Assembly: GCA_019639255.1 (NCBI GenBank)
Contig: JAHBSF010000026.1
Location: 1 to 64,000 of the forward strand
DNA from: Acidobacteriota bacterium
GTDB taxonomy: Bacteria; Acidobacteriota; Blastocatellia; RBC074
Reading direction: 5' to 3'
DNA: 64,000 bases
A model generated the notes under the pieces. It was not told the DNA's origin, searched no databases, and saw only the letters and a list, made by a program, of their open reading frames with translations. Both the position numbers and the translations under genes were made by a program. Shown here piece after piece: positions 8,550 to 17,895 of this stretch. How positions within the stretch are numbered: position 1 is the first letter of the stretch; every line of letters begins with the position of its first letter.

Positions 8550-9872
8550 ATGCGCGAAGCGGAATCTTCGAGAACCCAGGGCAGTACAGCCGAACGGCTG
8601 GCGCGTCTCGAAAGGAGACTCGGCGAATCTCACTCGCCGCTCGCCTGGATGAGATGGGTGCCCGTCGTGGTGCTCGCGCTGGTCGCAGGAGGCGCGATCC
8701 TTGTCGGCGCACGCATAGTTCTCGTGCCGCTGCTCGGATCGGTCGCACTCGCCTACCTGCTCGCACCCGTAGTGAGCTGGTTCGAAAGACGCGGCTGGTC
8801 GCGCTCGACATCTACGCTGCTTGCCCTGACCTCGGCCACCGTAGTCGTGCTGCTCGCACTCATATTCATACTGCCCGGTTTGTGGGAACAGTTGCAGACC
8901 TCGTTTGCCCAGGCGCGCGCTCTCATAACCGACCAGGCGCGCGTCGAACGCGCAATGGACCGCGTGCGGCAGGCAAGCCCCATAGTCTACGAATACCTCG
9001 AAAGCTCAATCGGCGACCTGCACGACCCGAGCAGACAGGCGCAACTTCGCAATACGGCCGCCGAATGGCTTCAGCGCGGACTGTTCGGACTTGTGGACCT
9101 CACGGCATCCATAGTCGACCTGCTGCTGATACCGTTTTTCGTCTATTACCTGCTGAGCGATTACCGGCGCATACGCTCGCACATAGAACTGCTGATACCG
9201 CCGCGCTTCCGCACCACTACGGGCGAATTGATCCATCAACTCAACGAGGTGCTTTCGACCTATACGCGCAACCAGATGCTCATCGGCCTGACGATGGGCG
9301 TGCTCTACGGCGTGGGCTTCGCAAGCCTTCGCGTGCCGCTCGGAATGACCATAGGACTTACGGCAGGTCTGCTCAACTTCATACCCTACCTCGGCACCAT
9401 AAGCGGCCTCATACTCTCGCTAGGATTTGTGGCCCTGGACGGCGCCGGACTCGGACGCATCGCGGCCGTGCTGGCCGTATTCGTCGGCGTGCAGATGCTG
9501 GAAGGCTATTACCTTACGCCGCGCCTGCTCTCTACAAGCCTTAACCTCCACCCCATGGTAGTCCTTCTCGGGTTGATGATCGGCGGAAGCCTCTTCGGGC
9601 TGCTCGGGATAATACTCGCCGTACCCATAGTCGCCGCAGGCAAGGTTATTTTTAACTTCCTCGATACGCTGTACCGCGAATCGAATTTTTACCGCCGCCC
9701 CGCCGCAGGCCTGCTCTCGGGCGCCGGCCACCCAATAGATATAATCACATCCCCCTCGGACCCCGCATCCCCCACTTCGGATCCCGACGACTCCTCACCC
9801 CGCCCTCCACGCATAGTAATCACCACCGGCGAACTCCGCTCCCGCCTCCCTCAACCCCCCAAAAACAAATAG
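8550..9872 (+). CDS. AI-2E-family transporter / UPF0118 permease
   Basis: A 440-residue polytopic membrane protein. It has the AI-2E transporter layout: paired N-terminal helices (about 35-75 and 90-115), an amphipathic periplasmic region, and a C-terminal helix set containing the conserved FIPYLGTISGLI and LEGYYLTPRLL blocks. Members export autoinducer-2-like molecules or act as sodium/proton antiporters, so the transported species cannot be named here. The C-terminal 60 residues are a Pro/Ser/Asp-rich tail of low complexity, longer than usual. It is tightly coupled to the pgsA-like gene upstream. Confidence 0.88.
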   Translation: MREAESSRTQGSTAERLARLERRLGESHSPLAWMRWVPVVVLALVAGGAILVGARIVLVPLLGSVALAYLLAPVVSWFERRGWSRSTSTLLALTSATVVVLLALIFILPGLWEQLQTSFAQARALITDQARVERAMDRVRQASPIVYEYLESSIGDLHDPSRQAQLRNTAAEWLQRGLFGLVDLTASIVDLLLIPFFVYYLLSDYRRIRSHIELLIPPRFRTTTGELIHQLNEVLSTYTRNQMLIGLTMGVLYGVGFASLRVPLGMTIGLTAGLLNFIPYLGTISGLILSLGFVALDGAGLGRIAAVLAVFVGVQMLEGYYLTPRLLSTSLNLHPMVVLLGLMIGGSLFGLLGIILAVPIVAAGKVIFNFLDTLYRESNFYRRPAAGLLSGAGHPIDIITSPSDPASPTSDPDDSSPRPPRIVITTGELRSRLPQPPKNK

Positions 9873-9950
9873 ATATACCCGAATTCGCCAAATTATGCGC
9901 AAACACTGGAACTTTAATATATATGCCCTGACAACCCCGCTCACAATAAA

Positions 9951-9971
9951 CTTGACAATATCACACTCAAC
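9951..9971 (+). promoter_or_regulatory. HAIR-like HspR operator upstream of dnaK
   Basis: The sequence CTTGACA-N7-ACTCAAC matches the HspR recognition element CTTGAGT-N7-ACTCAAG in 11 of 14 conserved bases with the exact seven-base spacing. It covers the -35 box of the dnaK promoter, the position expected for repression. An hspR gene lies at the end of the same cluster. Confidence 0.65.
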
Positions 9972-9980
9972 TCCTATACT
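9952..9980 (+). promoter_or_regulatory. Sigma70-type promoter for dnaK
   Basis: A TTGACA box at 9952-9957 and a TATACT box at 9975-9980 are separated by 17 bases, a near-consensus housekeeping promoter. The dnaK start lies 55 bases downstream. Overlap with the HAIR-like element suggests a strong promoter held down by HspR until heat shock. Confidence 0.75.
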
Positions 9981-10034
9981 GGCGCAGCGATTAAGGGTCG
10001 CAAAAGAAGAACATAGAGGCATTCGGAGGGCGGA

Positions 10035-11963
10035 ATGGGCAAGGTAATAGGGTTAGATTTAGGGACGACGAATTCGGTGGTAGCGATCATGGAGGGTGGG
10101 GAGCCGGTCGTAATCACGAATTCGGAGGGGGGGCGGACAACGCCTTCGGTAGTAGCATTTGCGAAGGACGGGAACCGTTTGGTCGGGCAGGTAGCGAAGC
10201 GGCAGGCGGTAACGAATCCGGAGAACACGGTATATTCGATCAAGCGGTTTATGGGGCGGCGGTTTAACGAGGTAGGCGACGAGATCAGGCAGGTGCCGTA
10301 CAAGGTGATTTCGGCCTCGAACGGGGACGTGCGTGTAGCGGCCGGGGACAAGGACTGGTCGCCGCCCGAGATTTCGGCGATGATCCTGCAGAAGCTCAAG
10401 CAGGCGGCCGAGGATTATCTGGGGCAGTCCGTCACTCAGGCGGTTATCACGGTACCGGCCTACTTCAACGACGCGCAGCGCCAGGCTACAAAAGACGCCG
10501 GCCGCATTGCCGGGCTCGACGTCCTGCGCATAGTCAACGAGCCTACGGCGGCGGCTCTCGCCTACGGACTTGATAAAAAGAAGGACGAAACGATTGCCGT
10601 ATTCGACTTTGGGGGCGGCACTTTCGACATTTCCATACTCGAGGTGGGCGAGGGAGTAGTCGAGGTCAAGTCCACAAACGGCGACACGCACCTGGGCGGC
10701 GACGACATCGACGAGCGGCTGATACAGTGGATCATCGACGAGTTCCGCAAGGATCAGGGCATCGACCTGTCGAAGGACAAGATGGCATTGCAGCGTCTGA
10801 AGGAAGCAGCCGAGAAGGCCAAAATCGAGCTTTCTTCGACTATGGAATCGGAAATCAACCTGCCGTTCATCACCGCGGATCAGTCGGGACCGAAGCATCT
10901 GCAGATGAAGCTGACGCGGGCGAAGTTCGAGGCGCTGGTAGACGACATTCTGCAGCGCACGCTCAAGCCCTGCCAGCAGGCGCTGAAGGATGCGGGCCTG
11001 AACGCCTCGCAGATCGACGAGGTAGTGCTCGTCGGCGGCTCGACGCGCATTCCGAAGATACAGCAGATGGTCAAGGAATTTTTCGGGCGCGAGCCGCACA
11101 AGGGCGTCAATCCGGATGAAGTAGTGGCGATAGGCGCGGCGGTGCAGGCAGGCGTGCTTTCGGGCGAGGTCAAGGATCTGCTGCTGCTCGACGTTACTCC
11201 CCTGTCGCTCGGCATAGAGACGCTCGGCGGCGTTTTCACGCGCCTGATCGAACGCAACACGACGATCCCGACGCGCAAGAGCGAGATCTTCTCTACGGCG
11301 ACCGACAGCCAGACTTCCGTAGAGGTTCACGTCCTGCAGGGTGAGCGGCAGATAGCGGGCGACAACCGCACGCTCGGAAAGTTCCATCTCGTGGGCATTC
11401 CGCCCGCGCCGCGCGGCGTGCCGCAGATCGAGGTCACATTCGACATCGACGCCAACGGTATAGTGAACGTATCGGCGCGCGATCTGGGCACCGGACGCGA
11501 GCAGAAGATCACTATTACGGCGTCTTCCGGATTGTCCAAGGATGAAATCGACCGCATGATGCGCGACGCCGAATCGCACGCCGATGAGGACAAGCGCAAG
11601 CGCGAGGCGATCGAGGCCAAGAACCGGCTCGACTCGATGGTTTACCAGACCGAAAAAACGATCGCGGATAATCGCGAGAAGATTCCGGTCGGAACGATTT
11701 CCGAAGTCGAGGCGGCGCTTGCAGAGGCGAAGAAAGCCGTCGAGTCCAACGACGCGGATCAGATCAACGCGCAGTTTGAAACCCTGACGCGTGTTTCGCA
11801 CAAACTCGCCGAGGCGCTCTATTCGAACCAGACCGCGCAGCAGCAATCGGGCGCTCCGGGCGAGGCTTCGGGCGCGGCAAGCGGAGCGGCGGGCGCCGGA
11901 GCCGCCAAGGGCGGCGACGATGTCATCGACGCCGAGTACATAGACGTTGACGAAAACAAATAG
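10035..11963 (+). CDS. dnaK: Chaperone DnaK (Hsp70)
   Basis: A 642-residue Hsp70 of normal length: N-terminal ATPase domain opening [13 protein letters not shown], phosphate loop [16 protein letters not shown], and adenosine motif [14 protein letters not shown]; then the substrate-binding domain with [14 protein letters not shown], and a Gly/Ala-rich lid tail ending in the acidic [15 protein letters not shown]. It folds client proteins with DnaJ and GrpE. It heads the heat-shock cluster, with hsp20, dnaJ and hspR downstream. No grpE is visible. A composite palindromic repeat lies between it and hsp20. The first 200 bases are unusually G-rich compared with the rest of the gene. Confidence 0.98.
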   Translation: MGKVIGLDLGTTNSVVAIMEGGEPVVITNSEGGRTTPSVVAFAKDGNRLVGQVAKRQAVTNPENTVYSIKRFMGRRFNEVGDEIRQVPYKVISASNGDVRVAAGDKDWSPPEISAMILQKLKQAAEDYLGQSVTQAVITVPAYFNDAQRQATKDAGRIAGLDVLRIVNEPTAAALAYGLDKKKDETIAVFDFGGGTFDISILEVGEGVVEVKSTNGDTHLGGDDIDERLIQWIIDEFRKDQGIDLSKDKMALQRLKEAAEKAKIELSSTMESEINLPFITADQSGPKHLQMKLTRAKFEALVDDILQRTLKPCQQALKDAGLNASQIDEVVLVGGSTRIPKIQQMVKEFFGREPHKGVNPDEVVAIGAAVQAGVLSGEVKDLLLLDVTPLSLGIETLGGVFTRLIERNTTIPTRKSEIFSTATDSQTSVEVHVLQGERQIAGDNRTLGKFHLVGIPPAPRGVPQIEVTFDIDANGIVNVSARDLGTGREQKITITASSGLSKDEIDRMMRDAESHADEDKRKREAIEAKNRLDSMVYQTEKTIADNREKIPVGTISEVEAALAEAKKAVESNDADQINAQFETLTRVSHKLAEALYSNQTAQQQSGAPGEASGAASGAAGAGAAKGGDDVIDAEYIDVDENK

Positions 11964-11981
11964 GAGAAGTGCAGCAGTGCA

Positions 11982-12210
11982 CTGTAAACAAAGTCTTTGA
12001 GTTTTTCAGCCGCAGAGCGGCGAAAGATCTGTAGCCCAGGGCGTGAGCCCTGGGTAGGTGTAGAGAAAACCAGTAAGCCCCGGAGGGGCGGAAGATCTTT
12101 CGCCCTTTCAGGGCTTGGGTGTTTTGTTTCTGCTGACCTGGCGCTTACGCACCAGGCTACAGATCTTTCGCCGCTCTGCGGCTGAAAAACTCAAAGAACT
12201 TTGTTTACAG
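11982..12210. repeat. Composite palindromic repeat, copy A
   Basis: The outer arms CTGTAAACAAAG and CTTTGTTTACAG enclose nested inverted repeats: AGCCGC-type arms, AGATCTGTAGCC against GGCTACAGATCT, and inner hairpins CCCAGGGCGTGAGCCCTGGG and CCCCGGAGGGGCGG. It matches copies at 15138-15367 and 32188-32416 closely. It separates dnaK from hsp20, so it either allows read-through or splits the operon. Confidence 0.93.
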
Positions 12211-12283
12211 AGTGCTGAGTGCGAGGAAGAAAGAAGAAGTGCTGAGTGCCTCTTCTCCCTCGCACTGCCGCACTAATTGCCTG

Positions 12284-12709
12284 ATGGCCACGATGAAGCG
12301 ACTACTTGCGGATCTGGCCGCAATCGAGCGGCAACTTGGCGAACTCGGCGGCGCGCAACAGATGTCGGCCGAGCAGGGGCCGGGCACCTGGGCGCCTGCG
12401 GTCGATATCTTCGAAACCGAAACGGAATTCGTATTAACTGCTGAAGTGCCGGGGCTCGGCAGCGACGATATAGAAATTCAGGTCGTCGAGCGCAACCTCA
12501 TACTGCGCGGCGAGCGCAAGTGGGAGCGCGAAGCGCACGCCGAGCATTTTCATCGCCTGGAGAGCGCCTACGGCAAATTCGAGCGCACCTTCAATCTCTC
12601 GGAAGGCATCGACATTGAGCGCATATCGGCGGATCTATCGGACGGCGTGCTGCGCGTCGCGCTGCCGAAACGCGCATCGGGGAGCAAACAGATCGAAGTC
12701 AAGAGCTGA
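12284..12709 (+). CDS. Small heat-shock protein Hsp20
   Basis: A 141-residue alpha-crystallin-type chaperone. The core domain spans about residues 38-135, with PAVDIFETETEFVLTAEVPG at the start, the loop RNLILRGERK, and the closing DGVLRVALPKR, which is the conserved GVL motif. It binds unfolding proteins without ATP and hands them to DnaK/DnaJ. The stop is six bases before dnaJ, so the two are cotranscribed. I chose ATG 12284; a start nine bases later is also possible, and neither has a clear ribosome binding site. The longer frame upstream runs into repeat-derived sequence. Confidence 0.93.
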   Translation: MATMKRLLADLAAIERQLGELGGAQQMSAEQGPGTWAPAVDIFETETEFVLTAEVPGLGSDDIEIQVVERNLILRGERKWEREAHAEHFHRLESAYGKFERTFNLSEGIDIERISADLSDGVLRVALPKRASGSKQIEVKS

Positions 12710-12715
12710 CCACTG

Positions 12716-13876
12716 ATGGCGCAACGCGAAGATTATTACAAACAACTCGGCGTACAGCGCACCGCCTCGGCCGACGAGATACGCAAGGCCTACCGCCGCC
12801 TTGCGCGCAAACACCACCCGGACGTAAATCCCGGCGACAAGGCTGCTGAGGAAAAGTTCAAGCAGATCTCGGAAGCCTACGACGTGCTGTCGGATCCGAA
12901 AAAACGCGAGGTTTACGACAAGTTCGGCGCCTACAGCGAAACGATGCGCGATGCGGCGGAGCAGGGCGCCGGGCGCGGCGGATTCGATTTCGGCGGGTTT
13001 GACTGGAGCGTGTTTACGGGAGGCGCCGGGGGCGCTACAGGCGCCGGGCAGCAGTCCGGAGGCGGCAGTTTTCGCGACATATTCAGCGATCTTTTCAGCG
13101 GCTCGCGCACTTCGGCTCAGGGCGCGGCGCGAGCACAACGCGGAGCCGACATAGAAATTCCGCTCGCGCTTTCCTTCGAAGACGCCATAAACGGCCTGAC
13201 CACCAACATCGCGGTTGCGCGCAACGAAATCTGCTCGACGTGCCGCGGCACGGGCGAATCCGGCGGCGTGCAGATTACCTGTCCCACGTGTCAGGGGACG
13301 GGAAAGGTATCGAGCGGCGGCGGTTTTCTGCGCTTCGATCAGAGCTGCCCGGACTGTCAGGGAACGGGCAAACGCCGCCCTCCCTGCACTACCTGCGGCG
13401 GCAGGGGCGCGGCGCCCAAAAGCGAATCGGTGAAGGTTCGCATACCTGCGGGCGTAGACACCGGATCGCGCGTACGCGTTGCGGGCAAGGGGCACGCGGG
13501 ACTGCGCGGCGGCCCTCCGGGCGATCTTTTCATCGTAACCAACGTTGCGCCGCACAGGATCTTTACGCGCAAGGGCGACAACATACACTGCACGATCCCC
13601 GTCACGCTGCCCGAAGCCGCGCTCGGGGCAAAGATCGAAGTACCGACCGTAACCGGAAAGGCGCAATTGCGAATACCGCCCGGCACGCAGTCGGGACAGG
13701 TATTCCGTTTGCGCGAACGCGGCGCTCCGAGCCTGCGTTCGGCTACGCGCGGCGATCAGTACGTCGAAGTGAAAATTGTGCTGCCGAAGATCATTGACGA
13801 GGACTCGAAGGAACTGCTGAGACAGTTTGCGCGCCGCAATACGGATAATCCACGGCGCGAATTCGGGCTTGAATGA
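12716..13876 (+). CDS. dnaJ: Chaperone DnaJ (Hsp40)
   Basis: A 386-residue type I J-protein. The J domain has HPD at 34-36, followed by a Gly/Phe-rich linker (about 77-135), then four zinc-binding CxxCxGxG repeats ([24 protein letters not shown] and CTTCGGRG) and the C-terminal substrate-binding domains. It stimulates DnaK ATPase and delivers clients. It follows hsp20 by six bases and precedes hspR, from which it is separated by hairpin H4. Confidence 0.97.
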   Translation: MAQREDYYKQLGVQRTASADEIRKAYRRLARKHHPDVNPGDKAAEEKFKQISEAYDVLSDPKKREVYDKFGAYSETMRDAAEQGAGRGGFDFGGFDWSVFTGGAGGATGAGQQSGGGSFRDIFSDLFSGSRTSAQGAARAQRGADIEIPLALSFEDAINGLTTNIAVARNEICSTCRGTGESGGVQITCPTCQGTGKVSSGGGFLRFDQSCPDCQGTGKRRPPCTTCGGRGAAPKSESVKVRIPAGVDTGSRVRVAGKGHAGLRGGPPGDLFIVTNVAPHRIFTRKGDNIHCTIPVTLPEAALGAKIEVPTVTGKAQLRIPPGTQSGQVFRLRERGAPSLRSATRGDQYVEVKIVLPKIIDEDSKELLRQFARRNTDNPRREFGLE

Positions 13877-13887
13877 AGGAGGGGAGA

Positions 13888-13974
13888 AACCGCGGAACAC
13901 GCGGAAGACGCGAAAAGAACGAAAAAAAGTATATCCATTCCGTTATTTCCGTGCATTCTGCGTGTTCCGCGGTT
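13888..13974. repeat. Intergenic long hairpin H4 (GC-rich sub-type)
   Basis: The arms AACCGCGGAACACGC / GCGTGTTCCGCGGTT pair well at the base, and the loop-proximal half is only partly matched. It begins 12 bases after the dnaJ stop and ends 12 bases before hspR, so a transcript reading from dnaJ into hspR must pass it. Confidence 0.85.
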
Positions 13975-13985
13975 CCTCCCACACT

Positions 13986-14384
<399 letters not shown>

Positions 14385-14398
14385 TGCAAATCCCGGAC

Positions 14399-15094
14399 AT
14401 GCGATCACGGCTCCGCATCGTGCTCGTGCGGCCGCGCGATCCGAACAACATCGGAGCCTCGGCGCGCGCGATGAAAAATTTCGGCTTCGCCGATCTCGCC
14501 GTAGTCGCGCCCTGGCCTCCGGTCTGGAACGAAGCGGTCTCGGCCGTCAATGCTTCGGATGTACTTCTTAACGCCCGGCGCTGCGCTACCCTCGCCGAAG
14601 CCGTCGCCGACTGCACGCTTGTAGTCGGCACCGCCGATCCGGGTCGATTTGCAGGAAAATCCTCGATCACTCCTGCAGAACTGGCAACCGATCTGAAGGG
14701 CTCCGATCACCTGCCCGCGCTCGTTTTCGGTTCGGAAAAACACGGGCTCACAAACGACGATCTCAGCCATTGCCATCAGTTGCTGAGCATCCCGACCGTG
14801 GACGGCTGCCCGTCGATGAATCTCGGGCAGGCGGTCGCAATATGCTGCTACGAACTACGAAATGAAACCCGCAGGAATGAGCCTGGCATCGAGTGGGCAA
14901 CCGCCGGAGAGATCGAAGCGGCGCTCGCGCTTGCGATGGATGTGCTCGGAAAAACCGATTTCATACTGCCGGGAAATGAAGCGGAACTGCGCGGCAAGCT
15001 TCGCCGCAGCCTGCTCAATCGCCAATTGACGAAACGGGAAGTGAATACGATGTGCGGGGCGCTGCGCCGAATCGGCAGCAAGATGCAGGACTGA
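14399..15094 (+). CDS. trmJ: SPOUT RNA methyltransferase (TrmJ/TrmH family)
   Basis: A 231-residue SpoU-type methyltransferase. The first block IVLVRPRDPNNIGASARAMK and the knot motifs LVFGSEKHGLTND and IPTVDGCPSMNLGQAVAICC are those of TrmJ-like tRNA 2'-O-methyltransferases, which modify position 32. The C-terminal 60 residues resemble the TrmJ extension. I used ATG 14399; a GTG at 14384 overlapping the hspR stop would add five residues. It is probably cotranscribed with hspR. Copy B of the composite palindrome follows its stop. Confidence 0.88.
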   Translation: MRSRLRIVLVRPRDPNNIGASARAMKNFGFADLAVVAPWPPVWNEAVSAVNASDVLLNARRCATLAEAVADCTLVVGTADPGRFAGKSSITPAELATDLKGSDHLPALVFGSEKHGLTNDDLSHCHQLLSIPTVDGCPSMNLGQAVAICCYELRNETRRNEPGIEWATAGEIEAALALAMDVLGKTDFILPGNEAELRGKLRRSLLNRQLTKREVNTMCGALRRIGSKMQD

Positions 15095-15102
15095 AGGGAG
15101 AA

Positions 15103-15402
15103 GAAGAAGTGTTGAGTGCTATTAGAAACTGAATACAGTGTAAACAAAGTTCTTTGAGTTTTTCAGCCGCGGAGCGGCGTAAGATCTGTAGCCCAGGGCG
15201 TAAGCCCTGGGTTGTTGTAGAGAAGCGGCGCCAGCCCCGGAGGGGCGGAAGATCTTTCGCCCTTTCAGGGCTTGGACGTTCTTTTTCTGCTGACCTGGCG
15301 CTCGCGCACCAGGCTACAGATCTTACGCCGCTTCGCGGCTGAAAAACTCAAAGAACTTTGTTTACACTGTATTCAGTTTCTAATAGCACTCAGCACTTCT
15401 TC
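15103..15402. repeat. Composite palindromic repeat, copy B, with extended outer arms
   Basis: The core 15138-15367 matches copies A and C. Here the palindrome extends outward through TATTAGAAACTGAATACAG and GTGTTGAGTGC, and its complement follows on the other side, so about 60 bases of outer arm pair almost perfectly. The outer right arm touches the stop codon of the minus-strand permease gene (15401-15403). It separates convergent genes. Confidence 0.93.
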
Positions 15403-16237
15403 ATATGACGTCGACAAACGCCTTCTTCGTCCGCTCAAACCACCAGTAACCGAACAGAAAGCACAGCAGCGCAAAAACGAGCGTGATGCTCAACCCCCTC
15501 CAGTCCGGCATTTGTCCATCGAGCAGTATGCGGCGATAAGATCTCACCAGCGGCGCCATAGGGTTGAATTTCACCAGCCACACGAACCGCTCCGGAATCA
15601 TTTCCTCCGGATAAAAGATCGGCGTCAGATACATCCACGCCTGCAAAAACAACTGATTGAACTGCGCCATGTCGCGCAGGAATACGCCGAGGCTCGCCAT
15701 CAGCCAGCCCAGTCCAAGCGCCGCCAGCAGTTGAGGCACAAGAAGCACCGGCAACAGCAACGCCGTAATGTGCAACCGCCCCTCGATCATTACCGCCGCA
15801 AGCAGCAGCGCCGCTGTGCCGAGCATCTGCTGGCATACCGCGGCAAGCACCACCGTAACCGGCAACGCCTCGACCGGAAATACAACCCTCTTGATCAGAT
15901 TCACATTTTCAATGAGCACCGCCGTAGAACGCTGCACTCCCTCGCTGAATGCAATCCACGGCAGCAGTCCGCAAAACAGATACAGCGCAAAATTCAGATG
16001 CCCGCCCCCGGAACCGAAGCGCGCCTGAAATATCCCGGAAAATATCAGCGTGAAAATGGCTATCATCACGAGCGGCGTGATGATAGACCACGCAAGCCCG
16101 CCGAGCGATCCCTTGTAACGGCTCATCAACTCGCGCCGCACAAGCGACCGCACAAGCCCCGCATGCTCGGTCGCGAGCCGCACGCCCGCGCGCCATACCG
16201 GCATCCGCAAACTCGCCTGATAACCCGCCTCACCCAT
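15401..16237 (-). CDS. ABC-2 polysaccharide export permease (Wzm/TagG-like)
   Basis: A 278-residue inner-membrane protein with about six hydrophobic segments and the ABC-2 export pattern: amphipathic N-terminus with ELMSRYKGSLGGLAWSIITP, then late motifs LTPIFYPEEMIP and NPMAPLVRSYR. Such permeases export O-antigen, capsule or teichoic acid-type chains together with a nucleotide-binding subunit, which is not visible in this window. I chose ATG 16237; the frame runs on one codon to a TTG. It follows a DUF1972-type glycosyltransferase by 26 bases on the same strand, which supports a polysaccharide role. Confidence 0.88.
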   Translation of the reverse strand: MGEAGYQASLRMPVWRAGVRLATEHAGLVRSLVRRELMSRYKGSLGGLAWSIITPLVMIAIFTLIFSGIFQARFGSGGGHLNFALYLFCGLLPWIAFSEGVQRSTAVLIENVNLIKRVVFPVEALPVTVVLAAVCQQMLGTAALLLAAVMIEGRLHITALLLPVLLVPQLLAALGLGWLMASLGVFLRDMAQFNQLFLQAWMYLTPIFYPEEMIPERFVWLVKFNPMAPLVRSYRRILLDGQMPDWRGLSITLVFALLCFLFGYWWFERTKKAFVDVI

Positions 16238-16263
16238 CAATAATTTCTGCTATTTCTGCGCAA

Positions 16264-17457
16264 TCAATTTCCGCGCATTCCGCGTTCTCTCTTCATCATT
16301 ACGACCGGAGCGTCTTTCGCCGCCGCCGCATCCGTTTCATCCTCCGCCGTCGCCGTCGCCGGCATCTCCTCCCCGGCCAGCCGCGCCAGCAGCATCTCGT
16401 ACTGGTCGGTGATCTGCTCCCAGTTGTAGTGCTGTATGACGCGCGCCATCGCTCTTGCGCGGTACTCCTGTATGATTTTCGGATCCTTTATCACGCGCTG
16501 CAGCTTTTCGGTCAGTTCTTCGCATGAACTGTATACTATGCCCGCGTCGCCGAGCACTTCCAGATTCTCGGGCGTCGCCAGCGTGAGCGCACAGTTGCCC
16601 GCGCCCATCGCCTCGATCAGCGCCGGATGCGTCCCGCCCACTTCCGTGGCGTGTACGTAGCAATACGCGTTCTGCTGCAACGCGCGGTAATCCTCGCCGA
16701 ATACAAAACCCGGAAACCTGATGCGCGGATCGCGCGTCTGCTTGATCTGCGCAATGTATTCGCGCGCATACGGCGCGCCCCCCACTATCACAAGCGGCAT
16801 ATCGGTCTTCACGCGCTCGTATGCCTCGATCACCATATGCGCGTTGTTTTCCGGTTCGAGCCTGCTTACATAAAGTATGTACCGGTTGGGCTCGAGTCCG
16901 AACCTTTCCACACGCTCGGGCGCGGCGCGGCGGGCGACTTCCGCGCCGTAGGCGATCATTTCCGAGCGTTTGCCGTAGCGCGTTTCGTAGTAATTCTGTA
17001 TCACCTGCGCGTCGGTGACGATGCCCGTGGGCAGAAACGTCGAAAGCCACTCTGAAATCAGATAATACGTCTGCCCGATGCGGTTCCACTTCTTGCGCTT
17101 TCGCTCGAGCCCGTCGACGTTCACAAGCGTGGGCGTACCGAACAGCCGCGGGATGAAGGCGAATATGCTGTTGGCCGCGTTGCATATCAGTATCACGTCG
17201 TAGCGGCGCGGCGCGGCGTGCAGCACGGAAAGAAACGTATGAACTACAGTATCGAAATATTTGTGGCGAATCGTGGGCAGGATGACAAGTTCGACTCCGC
17301 GGTAGCGGCGTTCGGCTGAAGTTGCGTAGTGTTTGCGCCCGTAGACGGTGACGTTGTGTCCGCGCGCGGCGAGCCGGGTTCCCAATTGTTCGGCGAACGT
17401 TTCGAAGCCTCCGTAATTGCCCGGTATCCCCCTCGTCCCCAAAATCGCGATTTTCAT
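16264..17457 (-). CDS. Glycosyltransferase (DUF1972 / GT4 rhamnosyltransferase-like)
   Basis: A 397-residue GT-B enzyme. The N-terminus (MKIAILGTRGIPGNYGGFET) is the DUF1972 signature of RgpA/WsaF-type rhamnosyl or related transferases, and the C-terminal half has the GT4 block HATEVGGTHPALIEAMGAG. It transfers a nucleotide-activated sugar to a growing surface polysaccharide at the cytoplasmic membrane. The last residues (KRERGMRGN) are encoded by a TTCCGCG-type solo arm of the hairpin repeat family, so the true protein may once have ended earlier. It forms an operon with the export permease. Confidence 0.9.
   Translation of the reverse strand: MKIAILGTRGIPGNYGGFETFAEQLGTRLAARGHNVTVYGRKHYATSAERRYRGVELVILPTIRHKYFDTVVHTFLSVLHAAPRRYDVILICNAANSIFAFIPRLFGTPTLVNVDGLERKRKKWNRIGQTYYLISEWLSTFLPTGIVTDAQVIQNYYETRYGKRSEMIAYGAEVARRAAPERVERFGLEPNRYILYVSRLEPENNAHMVIEAYERVKTDMPLVIVGGAPYAREYIAQIKQTRDPRIRFPGFVFGEDYRALQQNAYCYVHATEVGGTHPALIEAMGAGNCALTLATPENLEVLGDAGIVYSSCEELTEKLQRVIKDPKIIQEYRARAMARVIQHYNWEQITDQYEMLLARLAGEEMPATATAEDETDAAAAKDAPVVMMKRERGMRGN
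16265..16290. repeat. Solo hairpin arm inside the glycosyltransferase 3' end
   Basis: The sequence AATTTCCGCGCATTCCGCGT resembles the right arm of GC-rich hairpins (compare H9). No partner arm is nearby. Read on the minus strand it encodes the last residues of the glycosyltransferase. Confidence 0.5.
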
Positions 17458-17504
17458 GATTCCCGTTTATTTGGTTTGTTTGGCTTATTGTAAGTTGATT
17501 ATTC

Positions 17505-17565
17505 GAGTATCTGTTCGAGTGTCTTTGACTATCTTTTGAGTATCTTTGAGTATCTTTGAGTATCT
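17505..17565. repeat. Degenerate 10-bp tandem repeat
   Basis: Six imperfect units of GAGTATCTTT follow each other; the last three are exact. It lies about 50 bases upstream of the glycosyltransferase start, in its probable leader or promoter region. Confidence 0.8.
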
Positions 17566-17895
17566 GGGCGATTTCCCCGACATATCGGTCGCGTGACTGA
17601 ATCTGTCGCCGGTCGGGCGCATCAGCGCTGGGACTAAGAGTGCCAGGGCGCCGGAAAAGTTCAAATGTATGAGCGGCTGTATCCGCCCGAGGGGCGTGCG
17701 ACAGTATAAACCCGACTCCGCGCACAAGTCATGCCTGCTGCGTCAGTTTCCGCTCCCTACGCGCCCCGGCCTTCCTCAGCCCATATACCGCTGCGCACGA
17801 TTTCGACGTGACATCCGCACCGTGTTCGGGGTAAGATGCCGCCACCTCATAACCTCCCGCACGTCGGGAAGCAATTACTTGAAGGAGAATATTTC
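17566..17895. other. Intergenic region, glycosyltransferase / NlpC gene
   Basis: This stretch between divergent genes must hold both promoters. I see no open frame with a ribosome binding site and no recognisable RNA. Nothing else is supported. Confidence 0.45.

Noticed and set aside
11982-12210. CRISPR-like or riboswitch interpretation of the composite palindrome
   Set aside because: Copies are isolated, without spacers or a fixed gene context, so it is a dispersed repeat rather than an array or riboswitch.
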